Of a stretch of DNA of 64,000 nucleotides, positions 17,424 through 25,730 are shown one piece after another. The notes beneath the pieces were generated by a model. That model was not told the DNA's origin and searched no databases. It was given only the letters and a program-made list of their open reading frames with translations. A program made the position numbers and the translations under genes. The number at the start of each line of letters is the position of its first letter. Position 1 is the first letter of the stretch. Source of the DNA: Candidatus Enterococcus courvalinii (GTDB lineage Bacteria > Bacillota > Bacilli > Lactobacillales > Enterococcaceae); NCBI RefSeq assembly GCF_017315945.1, contig NZ_JAFLWI010000006.1:186001-250000 (forward strand), in the 5' to 3' direction.

Positions 17424-17452
17424 TTTACACTCAATTGGTAGTATGTTACTAT
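17424..17452 (+). promoter_or_regulatory. Sigma-A promoter of rplS
   Basis: TTTACA (17424-17429), 17 bases, then TACTAT (17447-17452). It gives a leader of about 80 bases before the rplS start. Confidence 0.65.
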
Positions 17453-17457
17453 TTTAT

Positions 17458-17528
17458 GGTGAGTGCAAAGCACTTAACTATTACGATGTTCCGCTGTGAG
17501 TTTACTCATAAGAATGTTTGGAATAAGG
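17458..17528 (+). ncRNA. Putative L19 leader (autoregulatory 5' UTR)
   Basis: The transcript between the promoter and the rplS start contains GTGAGTGCAAAGCACTT and GATGTTCCGCTG followed by TGAGTTTACTCA, capable of forming short stem-loops. A ribosomal L19 leader element is known at this position in Bacillota. I identify it by position and by a partly recalled motif, not by an alignment. Confidence 0.45.
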
Positions 17529-17538
17529 AGAAGAAAAC

Positions 17539-17886
17539 ATGAATCCATTAATCGAAGAATTAACAAAAGAACAACTACGTTCTGACATCCCAGCTTTCCG
17601 CCCTGGTGACACTGTACGTGTTCACGCGAAAGTTGTCGAAGGTTCACGCGAACGTATCCAGTTATTTGAAGGTGTTGTAATCAAACGCCGTGGTGCTGGA
17701 ATCAGCGAAACTTATACAGTTCGTAAAATTTCTAACGGAGTGGGCGTTGAACGTACATTCCCAGTACACACACCACGTGTTGCTCAAATCGAAGTAGTTC
17801 GTTATGGTAAAGTACGTCGTGCGAAATTGTACTACTTACGTGCATTACACGGAAAAGCTGCTCGTATCAAAGAAATCCGTCGTTAA
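17539..17886 (+). CDS. rplS: Large ribosomal subunit protein bL19
   Basis: A 115-residue protein of standard length. It has [40 protein letters not shown] and the C-terminal [11 protein letters not shown]. It lies at the 30S-50S interface. It has its own promoter and leader after trmD and ends in a near-perfect palindromic terminator. Confidence 0.97.
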   Translation: MNPLIEELTKEQLRSDIPAFRPGDTVRVHAKVVEGSRERIQLFEGVVIKRRGAGISETYTVRKISNGVGVERTFPVHTPRVAQIEVVRYGKVRRAKLYYLRALHGKAARIKEIRR

Positions 17887-17901
17887 TTTATTGTTATTCG
17901 A

Positions 17902-17939
17902 CCAAAAATACCCCTTGCCTAGGCAAGGGGTATTTTTGG
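17902..17939. terminator. Palindromic terminator after rplS
   Basis: CCAAAAATACCCCTTGCC and its exact complement flank a 2-base centre, with the T-run in the second arm. From here to 18177 I see no gene or clear signal. Confidence 0.85.
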
Positions 17940-18177
17940 TTTTCATGAGTGGAAGGCACATAGAAAATGATAAGATGGATTAAAGGAGCATACACCTTTC
18001 ACTAATCAACCACTATGAGGGTTAGTTAGATAGAAGCTAAAGTTGTATTAGTTTGAAAAGTAACCGATCGGGATCACTCGAAATAAGTGTTGGAAGTAGT
18101 TATTCACTTATGAAACGAAAATGAAATACCTCTAGTTAAAGAAGAGTAGTCTTCTCATAGAGTAAAAGGTAATGCCA

Positions 18178-18732
18178 TCACTTGGATAAATTGGTGAGGT
18201 AGTTTTCTTGAATGACAGTTACGCTTTCTTTGAATGTTATATTTTCATTTTTGAGCCACTCTTTATAAGCAATATCCATAATTTGAAATACTACGCTAGT
18301 TACAAAATTTATTTTTACTTCATCGTCAGAAACATTCAATTCAGTGAGTTTTTGAATCAATAATTGTTTCATGTCATATAGTTTCAGTAATTCACGTTCG
18401 ATTAAGTCTGAATGACTCTGAATTATTTGTTCCCTCATCAAAGTGCGTTCTCTGTTTTGGTCAAAAACTTGGACCTCTTTTAGTGAATCTAGCAGCAAAT
18501 CAAATAAAGAAGATTCCTCCTGATAATGTTCCTCAATATACGAGGTGAGTTCATCTAATAGTTCGTTTTTGGATTCGAAAAAAATATCAGCTTTATCCTT
18601 GAATTGTCTGAAAAAAGTTCGTTCAGTCACACCGGCTAGACTAGCGATTTCTTTAATTGTCGTTTGATCAAATCCGTTACGTGTAAACAAAGACATCGCC
18701 GCATGTTGAAGTTTTTCTTTACTTTTCATCAT
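18178..18732 (-). CDS. TetR-family transcriptional repressor
   Basis: A 184-residue protein. The N-terminal HTH is TTIKEIASLAGVTERTFFRQ (about residues 24-43), and the effector-binding C-terminal helices have no recognisable ligand motif. It is divergent from a quinone-oxidoreductase-like gene. Two palindromes of the form TGTCAC-n3-GTGACA/ATGACA lie between them and are the likely operators, so it probably represses both genes until a small molecule binds. It starts at ATG ATG with AAGGAGAG. Confidence 0.88.
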   Translation of the reverse strand: MMKSKEKLQHAAMSLFTRNGFDQTTIKEIASLAGVTERTFFRQFKDKADIFFESKNELLDELTSYIEEHYQEESSLFDLLLDSLKEVQVFDQNRERTLMREQIIQSHSDLIERELLKLYDMKQLLIQKLTELNVSDDEVKINFVTSVVFQIMDIAYKEWLKNENITFKESVTVIQENYLTNLSK

Positions 18733-18750
18733 ACTCTCCTTTTAAGTAAA

Positions 18751-18765
18751 TGTCACAATGTGACA
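18751..18765. promoter_or_regulatory. Operator 1 of the TetR regulator
   Basis: TGTCACAATGTGACA is a perfect palindrome (AT-rich flanks extend it). It lies just upstream of the -35 of the oxidoreductase promoter and 18 bases upstream of the tetR-type start. Confidence 0.75.
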
Positions 18766-18771
18766 TTTTTG

Positions 18772-18800
18772 TTGATTTTTATCATAGGGTGTTTTACAAT
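18772..18800 (+). promoter_or_regulatory. Promoter of the quinone-oxidoreductase gene
   Basis: TTGATT (18772-18777), 17 bases, TACAAT (18795-18800). It is bracketed by the two operator palindromes. Confidence 0.65.
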
Positions 18801-18808
18801 GACTAAAA

Positions 18809-18823
18809 TGTCACTTTATGACA
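18809..18823. promoter_or_regulatory. Operator 2 of the TetR regulator
   Basis: TGTCACTTTATGACA repeats operator 1 with one arm change, 58 bases away, over the expected transcription start of the oxidoreductase gene. Confidence 0.7.
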
Positions 18824-18854
18824 TTTTAACAAAATTGAAAAGGAGATTCAACTT

Positions 18855-19757
18855 ATGAAAGCATTACAGTACGAAAATTTCGGTGGACCAGAAGTTTTGA
18901 GTTTAGTCGATATTCCAGAACCGGCTACGTTACCTAACACGATCAAAGTTAAAGTAGCAGCTATTGGACTAAACCCGATGGATTGGCTCATCATGTCAAA
19001 TGAAGAGCTCGCAAAAAATTTTGGTGTTCAGCTTCCGCAAATCTATGGCTATGATTATTCAGGAGAAATTGAGGAGGTTTGGTCATCTGATAGCCCGTTT
19101 AAAGTCGGTGATCGAGTCTTCGGTTCGACAATGAAAGGAAGTGCGGCAGAATATATTCTAGTAGACCCAGCAGAAATCAACTTGATTCCTGATAATCTTT
19201 CAGATGAAATAGCCGCTACGATTTCAATTGCTGGAAGTACTGCTATTGATGTCATCAAGAAAGCATCAATAACTAGTACAGATACTGTATTGATTGGCGG
19301 AGCAGCAGGGGGAGTCGGAGTATTTGCAATCCAATTAGCAAAACTAAAGGGAGCTAGCGTTATTGGTACAGCTTCCGATAGTACGCGCGATTTTTTAACT
19401 TCCTTTGGTGTAAAACAAGTTGCTTATGGTAAAGGACTAACACAGAGAGTTGCTGGTGAAAAGATAACAGCTGCAATTGATTTGTATAGTCACGAAGTAA
19501 TTAACACAGCAATTGAATTGGGCGTTTCAGTGAATAAGATGGCAACAGTGATTGGCTTCCCAATGCCTCCTGAAGGGGTATCTTATGCAACAGGTTCCAA
19601 TACCAAACCTGAGGAAATGGAGATGCTTGCCAATCAGATTGCATCCGGAGATGTCACTGTCCCGATTGAAAAAACATATTCAATCAGTGAATTTGAAAAA
19701 GCTATTCAAAATTCGATGGATCGTCATATTCATGGTAAGTTAGTTCTTCATTTCTAG
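18855..19757 (+). CDS. Zinc-independent alcohol dehydrogenase / quinone oxidoreductase (MDR family)
   Basis: A 300-residue NADPH-dependent medium-chain reductase. The N-terminal GroES-like domain (MKALQYENFGGPEVLSLVDI, GLNPMDWL, YDYSGEIEEV) lacks the zinc cysteines. The Rossmann domain carries GGAAGGVGVFAIQLAK (about residues 148-163). Members reduce quinones or enones. It is controlled with the divergent TetR gene through two palindromes. AAAAGGAGATT precedes ATG. The substrate is unknown; a role in electrophile detoxification is inference. Confidence 0.88.
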   Translation: MKALQYENFGGPEVLSLVDIPEPATLPNTIKVKVAAIGLNPMDWLIMSNEELAKNFGVQLPQIYGYDYSGEIEEVWSSDSPFKVGDRVFGSTMKGSAAEYILVDPAEINLIPDNLSDEIAATISIAGSTAIDVIKKASITSTDTVLIGGAAGGVGVFAIQLAKLKGASVIGTASDSTRDFLTSFGVKQVAYGKGLTQRVAGEKITAAIDLYSHEVINTAIELGVSVNKMATVIGFPMPPEGVSYATGSNTKPEEMEMLANQIASGDVTVPIEKTYSISEFEKAIQNSMDRHIHGKLVLHF

Positions 19758-19814
19758 GAAAGTTCATTGCTTTGGATATTCTTGATTAAACGAACTTTTA
19801 GTATAACTGAACCA

Positions 19815-20666
19815 GTGTGTTGGGTAATAAAAAAATTGTCTATTATGAAGTTTCCGATGGTTAACATTTTCTTGTATCGCATGAGTCAACACGCTCTTTA
19901 AAGAGATTTTTGTTACAGTTGAACCATAATATGACAAACAAATTGCTGGTAAAAGTTGTCAAGCCTCAACTATTTATCTTTTGTTCACCGCATAATCCAT
20001 CAGGGAAAATTTGGGAAAAAGATGAGTTAGAAAGGATAGCTTTCTTATGTAAAAAGTATGGAACACTGTTAGTTGCTGATGAAGTACATTCCGAGATTAT
20101 TTTTTCTGGTGAGTTTACTTCTGCCTTGAAATTATCCGAAAAATATTTGGATAACCTGGCTGTATTGACTTTACCAAATAAAGCTTTTAAATTAGGCAGA
20201 TTAAAAACATCTTATTCAATCATACCCGATGAATCAAAGAGAAGGATCTTCCTACAACGGTTGAAAATGAATGTGATTACTTCTCCGAATGTTTTTGGTG
20301 TAGCTGGACTAACAGCAACCTACGACTATGGTGAGGAGTGGCTAGAACAGTTAACTTTATATTTAAGAAAAAACTATGAATTTTCCAAACAATTTATTGA
20401 AGAAAATATTGCTAATTGGAAGGTCATACCTGCTGAAGCCTCCTATTTACCATAGATTGATATTTCTGAAACAGGTAAGACATCACTTGAATGGGTTGAC
20501 TATCTTGCAAAAAAAAGCGGGAGTGATTGTCGAGCCGGGGGACAATTTCACCGCAGATGGTAATCAATTTCTCCGAATAAACATAGGTACGTCAAGAGTG
20601 ATTCTGGAAGAAGCGTTGGAAAGAATCAAAAATTGTCAAGATGAGTTTGTGCCAAAAAGTAAATAA
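19815..20666 (+). pseudogene. PatB/MalY-like aminotransferase (C-S lyase) remnant
   Basis: A decayed PLP-dependent aminotransferase. The N-terminal ~130 residues are missing. The frame around 19820-19865 reads VYYEVSDG, then TAA. An open part (19910-20455) has SPHNPSGKIWEKDELERIA, LLVADEVHSEI and a plausible PLP-lysine region (LPNKAFKLGRLKTSYSII). A TAG at 20453-20455 interrupts SYLP-IDISETGKTSLEW. An A8 run near 20510 then needs a one-base shift to continue as KKAGVIVEPGDNF and FLRINIGTSR. At least three lesions make it non-functional. Intact relatives are cystathionine beta-lyase-type enzymes. Confidence 0.8.
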
Positions 20667-21177
20667 ATTTTTTAATGGGCACGCAGATTTTGTTATCTGT
20701 GTGCCTTGTTTATGGATAAAGTTCATACAACTCAATTAAGCTCAAGTTTGTTAGAGATACTTGTATAAGAGAATAGAACAAAGTAAGAACACACTTTATT
20801 TATTTCGGCTGTTTGAGAGTTTTATAAATAAATTGATTTACAAAACGCCTTTAACTGAGGTTGTGAACAAAGTACGAGCAAAAAGAGCAGGACAAATTAT
20901 ATGTCCGGCTCTTTTTTTGTGTAAAAAAATCAGCTGTAAGTTCATTCTTAATGAGTGAGAAAAATATTTTCTTACTTAATGTTAGTTGTTTAAATGTTGA
21001 TTTTAAACTGTTTTGCCGACGAAACTCTCACGTTTTTTTAAAAAACGAAAAAAATCTGATAAAAATTGGCAGAAAAAATGAATATACTAAGCATATAGAA
21101 TAAAACAATGTTCTGTGTGCTTAATTCGTTTATGCACAAAATCAAAACAGTAAAACAAGCAGAAGGGAGGAGAAAAA
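20667..21177. other. Gene-free stretch before the WxL cluster
   Basis: About 510 bases. It holds a terminator at 20880-20918. A short open frame at 20761-20958 has no ribosome site and is not supported. The AT-rich stretch to 21177 must carry the promoter of the WxL cluster, but I cannot assign a clear -35/-10 pair. Confidence 0.5.
20880..20918 (+). terminator. Terminator
   Basis: AAAAGAGC-A-GGACA pairs with TGTCC-G-GCTCTTTT across a short loop, then T7. Confidence 0.8.
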
Positions 21178-24111
21178 GTGAAAAAGTTTACGAAAATGTT
21201 GGTTTTACAAGCAACAGTTTCACTACTTGTTGCACCGTCGATGTTGGCTTTGCCAGAAATCGTTCAGGCTGTGACCGCGGAAAGTACGCAAGAAAACCAG
21301 AATCAAGTTGGCAATGTCTCGCTCAAAAAAGTGGAACAAGCCGAATCTGGGAATCTTGTTTGGACAGTATTGATTGAAAAATCAGCATCTGAAGCAAATC
21401 GTCAAATGACTTTCACTATTACTGAACCTACTGATGTCCTTAGTGTTTACCAACCAGATAAAGAACAAGAATTGAAACCAGATAAAAATGGTGTTTATCA
21501 AATTGGTGAAAATAATCAGCAAGCTCAAACTATGCAACTCGAGATCCAAACGAAACAAATTCCCCAGCAATTCGATTACACGTTGAAAATTTCCCCGGTG
21601 ATAAGTGAAGGGGAAGAACAAGTTTTCTTGAACCAAAAAAAATCGTATGACTTTTCTTTTACTGCAACAGAAGAAACAAGCAGTGAGGAAATAAACACAA
21701 CAGAAGAAAAAACACCAGCTACTGAAAGCTCAACAAGTGAATCAGAAGAAACTGCGAGTGAAACGACTAAAACAACAAATTCTGCTGAATCAGCAACGAG
21801 TTCATCAACTACGGAAACAGCTGAAAGTACGAAAGAAACGTCTAGTTCAGAAACAAAACATACTGCTGCGCCAGCTATTGCAGCAAGAAGTGGGTTAGCG
21901 CGTGCATCATTAGGGACTGGTAGTAAAACGATTCCTAAGGGTGCTATTAAACTTGATGGTATTTTTTCTACTATTGTAAAATCTAGAGGAGGTAACGCTG
22001 GAGAAATTATTGTTCCCCATGCTACTCCTAGTGATAATAATGGAATGCCATACGATGAAATTCAACTTTCTGGGAAGCAAGTAGCGATTGGCGTGTGGTC
22101 TAACGACGAATACAGATTAGATTTTTCTAAGAGCTTTAAGGGAAGAAACTACGTGAACTTCGGACAGGGAAAATCTGATGGTTTTGCTTTTGTTATGCAG
22201 AATGATTCAAAGAAGAATCAAGCTTTAACAACAGCAAATGCTGAATCCGATGGACAAAATTTGGGCGTCTATGGAGGAACCCGTTCTACAGGGAAAAATA
22301 TTCCTGCCGACGGACCTCAGCAATTTGCCATAAAAAATTCTGTCGCAATTGAATTTGATTTATATCAGAATGCAAGTTTAGCTTCGTATTACAAAGATGG
22401 TAGTTATTATGATGGAAAAACGGGATTAACAGATGCTACTAACCTTGAAGTACCTCACATGGCTTATTCTTTTCCAGGTAATCTAAGCAAAGGATATTTC
22501 TCAGCGAATACGAACGGAACGACTTGGTGGGGGACAGGTGGAAATAATCATCCGTTAGACCTAATTAGTCATAGTTACGCAGCGGCAATTAATCATCATG
22601 GTTTTACTAAAGTAGATGGTGTTTTAAGCAATAGTGATGACGGAGGTAGTTGGTATGAATTCCAATATAGTTTTGATGAACCAAGTAAAACTTTTTCATA
22701 TCATTTGATCAATCCGTTAAATGGTTCAACAACACCTACAGTTTCTATACCTTGGGATGATTTACAATCGGAATTAAAGTTATCTGAAAATGGAATGAAA
22801 GCATACTGGGGATTCACCGCAGCAAACGGAGCAGCAAGTGGTCAAACAAAATTTGTCTTTACCCAAGTCCCAGTAGATCTAGGCGCAGCTGTTAACAATG
22901 ATGTAACAACTAACGATACGTCCATTGCTGACAAAAACGATTCAGCAGAGTACAACGATTCGTTGCCATCTGCCGAATATGGCGAAGAGGTGACCATGAA
23001 GTCTAACTTTGCAATAGATGCCCAAGCAGAGGACGTTTACGATGTAACAAAATGGGAAACTTACTTAGATCCAAATTTGTACGATCTTTCAAAAGGTATC
23101 AAAAACATCAAAGTCAATAATAAAGAAGTTGCTGGGGTCACAGGTTCAGTAAGTGAGGAAGGAATCGTAACAGTAAACTTTAATCCAAGTAGTAACGTTG
23201 GTATTGGTCAAGACAGTACCTTTGAATACACAGCAACGCTGAAATCAAAGGGATCAATAACGAAAACTTATTTCAATAGTCAGATTTCAGCTAAAGAAAA
23301 TGGGACTGATAATATACGAAGTTTTCAAGGAGAAGAAGTTCCCTATTGGGTGGTTCCTCAGCCTGAACACCCAACAGTCTTGTCTTGGGAAACACCGAAT
23401 GTAGTTACTGAAAAGATGGATACAAAAGATCGTTCAGAAGTAGCTGATGGGTATGACTTAACGTTCTATTGGAAAGATGAAGATGATGGTGATCTTTTAA
23501 AATTCACGATCAATCGAAATAACCCTGATGCAACCAACGAATTTGCTCAAATCGTCACGACAGGTTCAACTGAGTTCAATAGCCATAATTGGCATATTCC
23601 TGCAGATAAAATTGTCCCCGGAATGAATGAATACACAATTACCATGACACGTGGAGACGAGGTTCAAACGTTGAAATTGACGTTGAATGTCACTGGAAAA
23701 CTTTCATTTGAAACTGCTCCAGACATATTAAGTTGGACTGGAAGAAAAGCGAGTGAATCAAAAGGTACTTTGATTCGAGATAGTGATAATCCAATGACGT
23801 TGAGTGTCTTTGATAGTCGTGAAGACACCTCAACTTGGTCATTATATGTACAGGCTGAGTTGACAGATGCTACTGCACCATTTGATTTCGTCTTTAAAAA
23901 AGATGGCTCAAGTACCGCACAAACGATAATGTCAGACCCTGTGCTTGTGATGCGTAAAGGAGACGTGACACCAACGGACTTTATGACGACCAAAACATGG
24001 AACGAATCAGAAGGTGTCTTGCTTCAAAGTGATAATTATATGCGTGTCGGCGATTACAGTGGTAAAGCTGTTGTGAAGTGGAATCTTTATGACACGGAAG
24101 TACCAGAGTAG
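21178..24111 (+). CDS. WxL-type surface protein with L-type lectin-like domain
   Basis: A 977-residue secreted protein from GTG at 21178 (GGGAGG upstream), with a signal peptide (residues 1-~32). A Ser/Thr/Glu-rich linker (about 160-245) leads to a lectin-like beta-sandwich (about 255-565). Its motifs KSDGFAFVMQND, LGVYGG and NSVAIEFDLYQN resemble legume/L-type lectins. Ig-like segments follow. The C-terminus has LSVFDSREDTSTWSLYVQ and a distal VKWNLYD, a WxL pair, with no LPxTG. WxL proteins bind peptidoglycan non-covalently, so this is probably an adhesin displayed on the cell wall. It is first gene of the WxL cluster; the LPxTG stub begins 12 bases downstream. Confidence 0.85.
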   Translation: MKKFTKMLVLQATVSLLVAPSMLALPEIVQAVTAESTQENQNQVGNVSLKKVEQAESGNLVWTVLIEKSASEANRQMTFTITEPTDVLSVYQPDKEQELKPDKNGVYQIGENNQQAQTMQLEIQTKQIPQQFDYTLKISPVISEGEEQVFLNQKKSYDFSFTATEETSSEEINTTEEKTPATESSTSESEETASETTKTTNSAESATSSSTTETAESTKETSSSETKHTAAPAIAARSGLARASLGTGSKTIPKGAIKLDGIFSTIVKSRGGNAGEIIVPHATPSDNNGMPYDEIQLSGKQVAIGVWSNDEYRLDFSKSFKGRNYVNFGQGKSDGFAFVMQNDSKKNQALTTANAESDGQNLGVYGGTRSTGKNIPADGPQQFAIKNSVAIEFDLYQNASLASYYKDGSYYDGKTGLTDATNLEVPHMAYSFPGNLSKGYFSANTNGTTWWGTGGNNHPLDLISHSYAAAINHHGFTKVDGVLSNSDDGGSWYEFQYSFDEPSKTFSYHLINPLNGSTTPTVSIPWDDLQSELKLSENGMKAYWGFTAANGAASGQTKFVFTQVPVDLGAAVNNDVTTNDTSIADKNDSAEYNDSLPSAEYGEEVTMKSNFAIDAQAEDVYDVTKWETYLDPNLYDLSKGIKNIKVNNKEVAGVTGSVSEEGIVTVNFNPSSNVGIGQDSTFEYTATLKSKGSITKTYFNSQISAKENGTDNIRSFQGEEVPYWVVPQPEHPTVLSWETPNVVTEKMDTKDRSEVADGYDLTFYWKDEDDGDLLKFTINRNNPDATNEFAQIVTTGSTEFNSHNWHIPADKIVPGMNEYTITMTRGDEVQTLKLTLNVTGKLSFETAPDILSWTGRKASESKGTLIRDSDNPMTLSVFDSREDTSTWSLYVQAELTDATAPFDFVFKKDGSSTAQTIMSDPVLVMRKGDVTPTDFMTTKTWNESEGVLLQSDNYMRVGDYSGKAVVKWNLYDTEVPE

Positions 24112-24123
24112 GGGGGCGAAGGA

Positions 24124-24426
24124 ATGAAAAAAAGAATCATTCAGAGCTTGATGATCGTATTTGGACTTTTGTTATTTAGCAGTCTGGATACTTTTGCCAG
24201 TGAGCAACCTAACTTTGATATGGATGAACAGCAAGTCACTTTTCGGATCGTCAACGAAAAGAATAATCAACCTGGAGAAATAGGTGGGAATAATAGTCAT
24301 TCATTACTGCCTAAAACCAATGAAACGAGTGTATTCATGCTTTCGTTTGTGGGAACATTATTCATCGGAATCGTGTTCTTGGTTTTCTGGTTGAGAAGGA
24401 GGGACGAAGATGAAGAAACGAATTGA
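24124..24426 (+). CDS. Small LPxTG-anchored protein of the WxL cluster
   Basis: A 100-residue protein. It has a signal peptide (about 1-27), a short extracellular part, then the sortase motif LPKTN (residues ~60-64), a hydrophobic helix and a charged tail (RRRDEDEETN). Such small LPxTG proteins are a regular part of WxL clusters. Sortase should attach it to peptidoglycan. The start follows GGGGGCGAAGGA, and the end overlaps the next gene by 17 bases. Confidence 0.85.
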   Translation: MKKRIIQSLMIVFGLLLFSSLDTFASEQPNFDMDEQQVTFRIVNEKNNQPGEIGGNNSHSLLPKTNETSVFMLSFVGTLFIGIVFLVFWLRRRDEDEETN

Positions 24427-24976
24427 GTTTGTTTTCGTTGGATTACTACTTTGTCTTTTGCTCCCAGCTCCAGCTTTTGCGCAAGAAGTTTCAGGAGAAG
24501 AAGACCAGACACCAATGAATGTCACTATTGTAGAAAGTCCAATCAAGTTAGAAAAAGTGACAGCACCAACTTTTGAAACGTATCAAAAGTCAGCTCACGA
24601 ACAAGAAATTCAAGCAACTGGTGACCTGTTGATTGCTGTCAGGGACCAACGGGAAAATAAAAAAAGCCCTTGGCAACTGACCTATCAGCTTTCAACATTT
24701 ACGAATGGTCAAGAATATCAAGTGAAAGTATTACTTGGACAAGGGAAATTAAGCACTGATCAATCAGGTGAAGTCGTTCAGGCAACGCCACAAAAAATTG
24801 CTGCCGATCCGAATGAGACTGCAACGATCTTGGAAGCTTACTCTTCTCAATCAACTAAGTACTATTATCAAATCGAGAAGCAAAGGATCCATTTAGAATT
24901 ACCAGCGAATTTACCTGTAGGGGAGTTTGTTGGTCAACAAATAGTTACTTTATTAAACACACCGGAAATAGATTAG
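24410..24976 (+). CDS. Small WxL-domain cell wall protein
   Basis: A 188-residue protein with a signal peptide (1-~25, ending AFAQE). It then consists almost only of a WxL domain: LLIAVRDQRENKKSPWQLTYQLS carries the W-Q-L motif (about residue 84), though it lacks a clear second W-x-L near its end. It is predicted to be exported and held on peptidoglycan together with the other WxL proteins. ATG lies inside the 3' end of the LPxTG gene with GGAGGGACGAAG upstream, indicating coupling. Confidence 0.82.
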   Translation: MKKRIEFVFVGLLLCLLLPAPAFAQEVSGEEDQTPMNVTIVESPIKLEKVTAPTFETYQKSAHEQEIQATGDLLIAVRDQRENKKSPWQLTYQLSTFTNGQEYQVKVLLGQGKLSTDQSGEVVQATPQKIAADPNETATILEAYSSQSTKYYYQIEKQRIHLELPANLPVGEFVGQQIVTLLNTPEID

Positions 24977-25026
24977 TTTTTATAACTAATTTTTTATAAC
25001 AATCAAATTTAAAGGAGATTATTAAA

Positions 25027-25638
25027 ATGAAAAACACAAAAATCGTAAGCATGACATTAAGCGCAATGGTATTAGCAACTTTAGGAGCAACAAGTGTTCA
25101 AGCACAAGAAGTAGTCGATCAAAAAGGAGAAACACCTACAGAAGTTACTATTATTGATAATGTTGATCCAACAGATCCAACAGATCCTCTTGATCCAACA
25201 GACCCAACTCAAAAAATGTTGACTTTAGAAAAAGTACCAGCTGCTTATAACTTTGAATCAAAACTACAAAATGCAACATATAACTTAACTGCTGATTTAA
25301 CAGATGAAACAATCGAAGTCTTCAATGACCGTAGTGATCGTGAATGGTCTGTCAAAGCCAATGTTGCTGATAATAAATTGACTCGCTCTTCAGATTCAAA
25401 AGAATTCACCGTTGATTCATTCCAAATTGATGGTACAGAGCTTGCTGCAACAGGTGCTGAAGGAATCGTAGCGAAAGCTGAAGCTACTAAAACAGCTGCC
25501 AACAACACTGGTTTGATCGAAACAGCTGTGAACCAAGTATCAATTGGTTTTACTGATACAGATAAAGCTTTAGTTGTAGGGGATAAATTAGCTGGAAGCA
25601 TCCAATACCAACTATACAACACAGCAGACGCAAAATAA
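25027..25638 (+). CDS. WxL-like surface protein with DPT repeats (W-S-V variant)
   Basis: A 203-residue protein with a signal peptide (1-~27, SVQAQE). Then comes an Asp-Pro-Thr repeat (DPTDPTDPLDPTDPT, about residues 48-62) as in many WxL proteins, followed by a WxL-like domain. The expected motif is W-S-V (IEVFNDRSDREWSVKANV) instead of W-x-L, which is unusual. It has the length and position of the abundant small WxL protein in such clusters. A strong ribosome site (AAAGGAG) precedes ATG and a terminator follows. Confidence 0.8.
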   Translation: MKNTKIVSMTLSAMVLATLGATSVQAQEVVDQKGETPTEVTIIDNVDPTDPTDPLDPTDPTQKMLTLEKVPAAYNFESKLQNATYNLTADLTDETIEVFNDRSDREWSVKANVADNKLTRSSDSKEFTVDSFQIDGTELAATGAEGIVAKAEATKTAANNTGLIETAVNQVSIGFTDTDKALVVGDKLAGSIQYQLYNTADAK

Positions 25639-25670
25639 TCAGTAACTACAATAATCAATGAACGAATGAC

Positions 25671-25700
25671 AAGAAGCTGCGCATCTGCGCGGCTTCTTTA
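25671..25700 (+). terminator. Terminator inside the WxL cluster
   Basis: GAAGCTGCGC pairs with GCGCGGCTTC, followed by TTTATT. Weak T-run; it may lower expression of the DUF916 gene rather than stop it. Confidence 0.6.
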
Positions 25701-25730
25701 TTCAATGTTTAAAATAAGGAGAAATCAAGA

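Noticed and set aside
20761-20958. 65-residue plus-strand frame before the WxL cluster
   Set aside because: No ribosome site; it runs through a terminator hairpin, and its translation looks unstructured.
21108-21377. 89-residue frame at the start of the large WxL gene
   Set aside because: Overlaps the signal-peptide region in another frame; no ribosome site.
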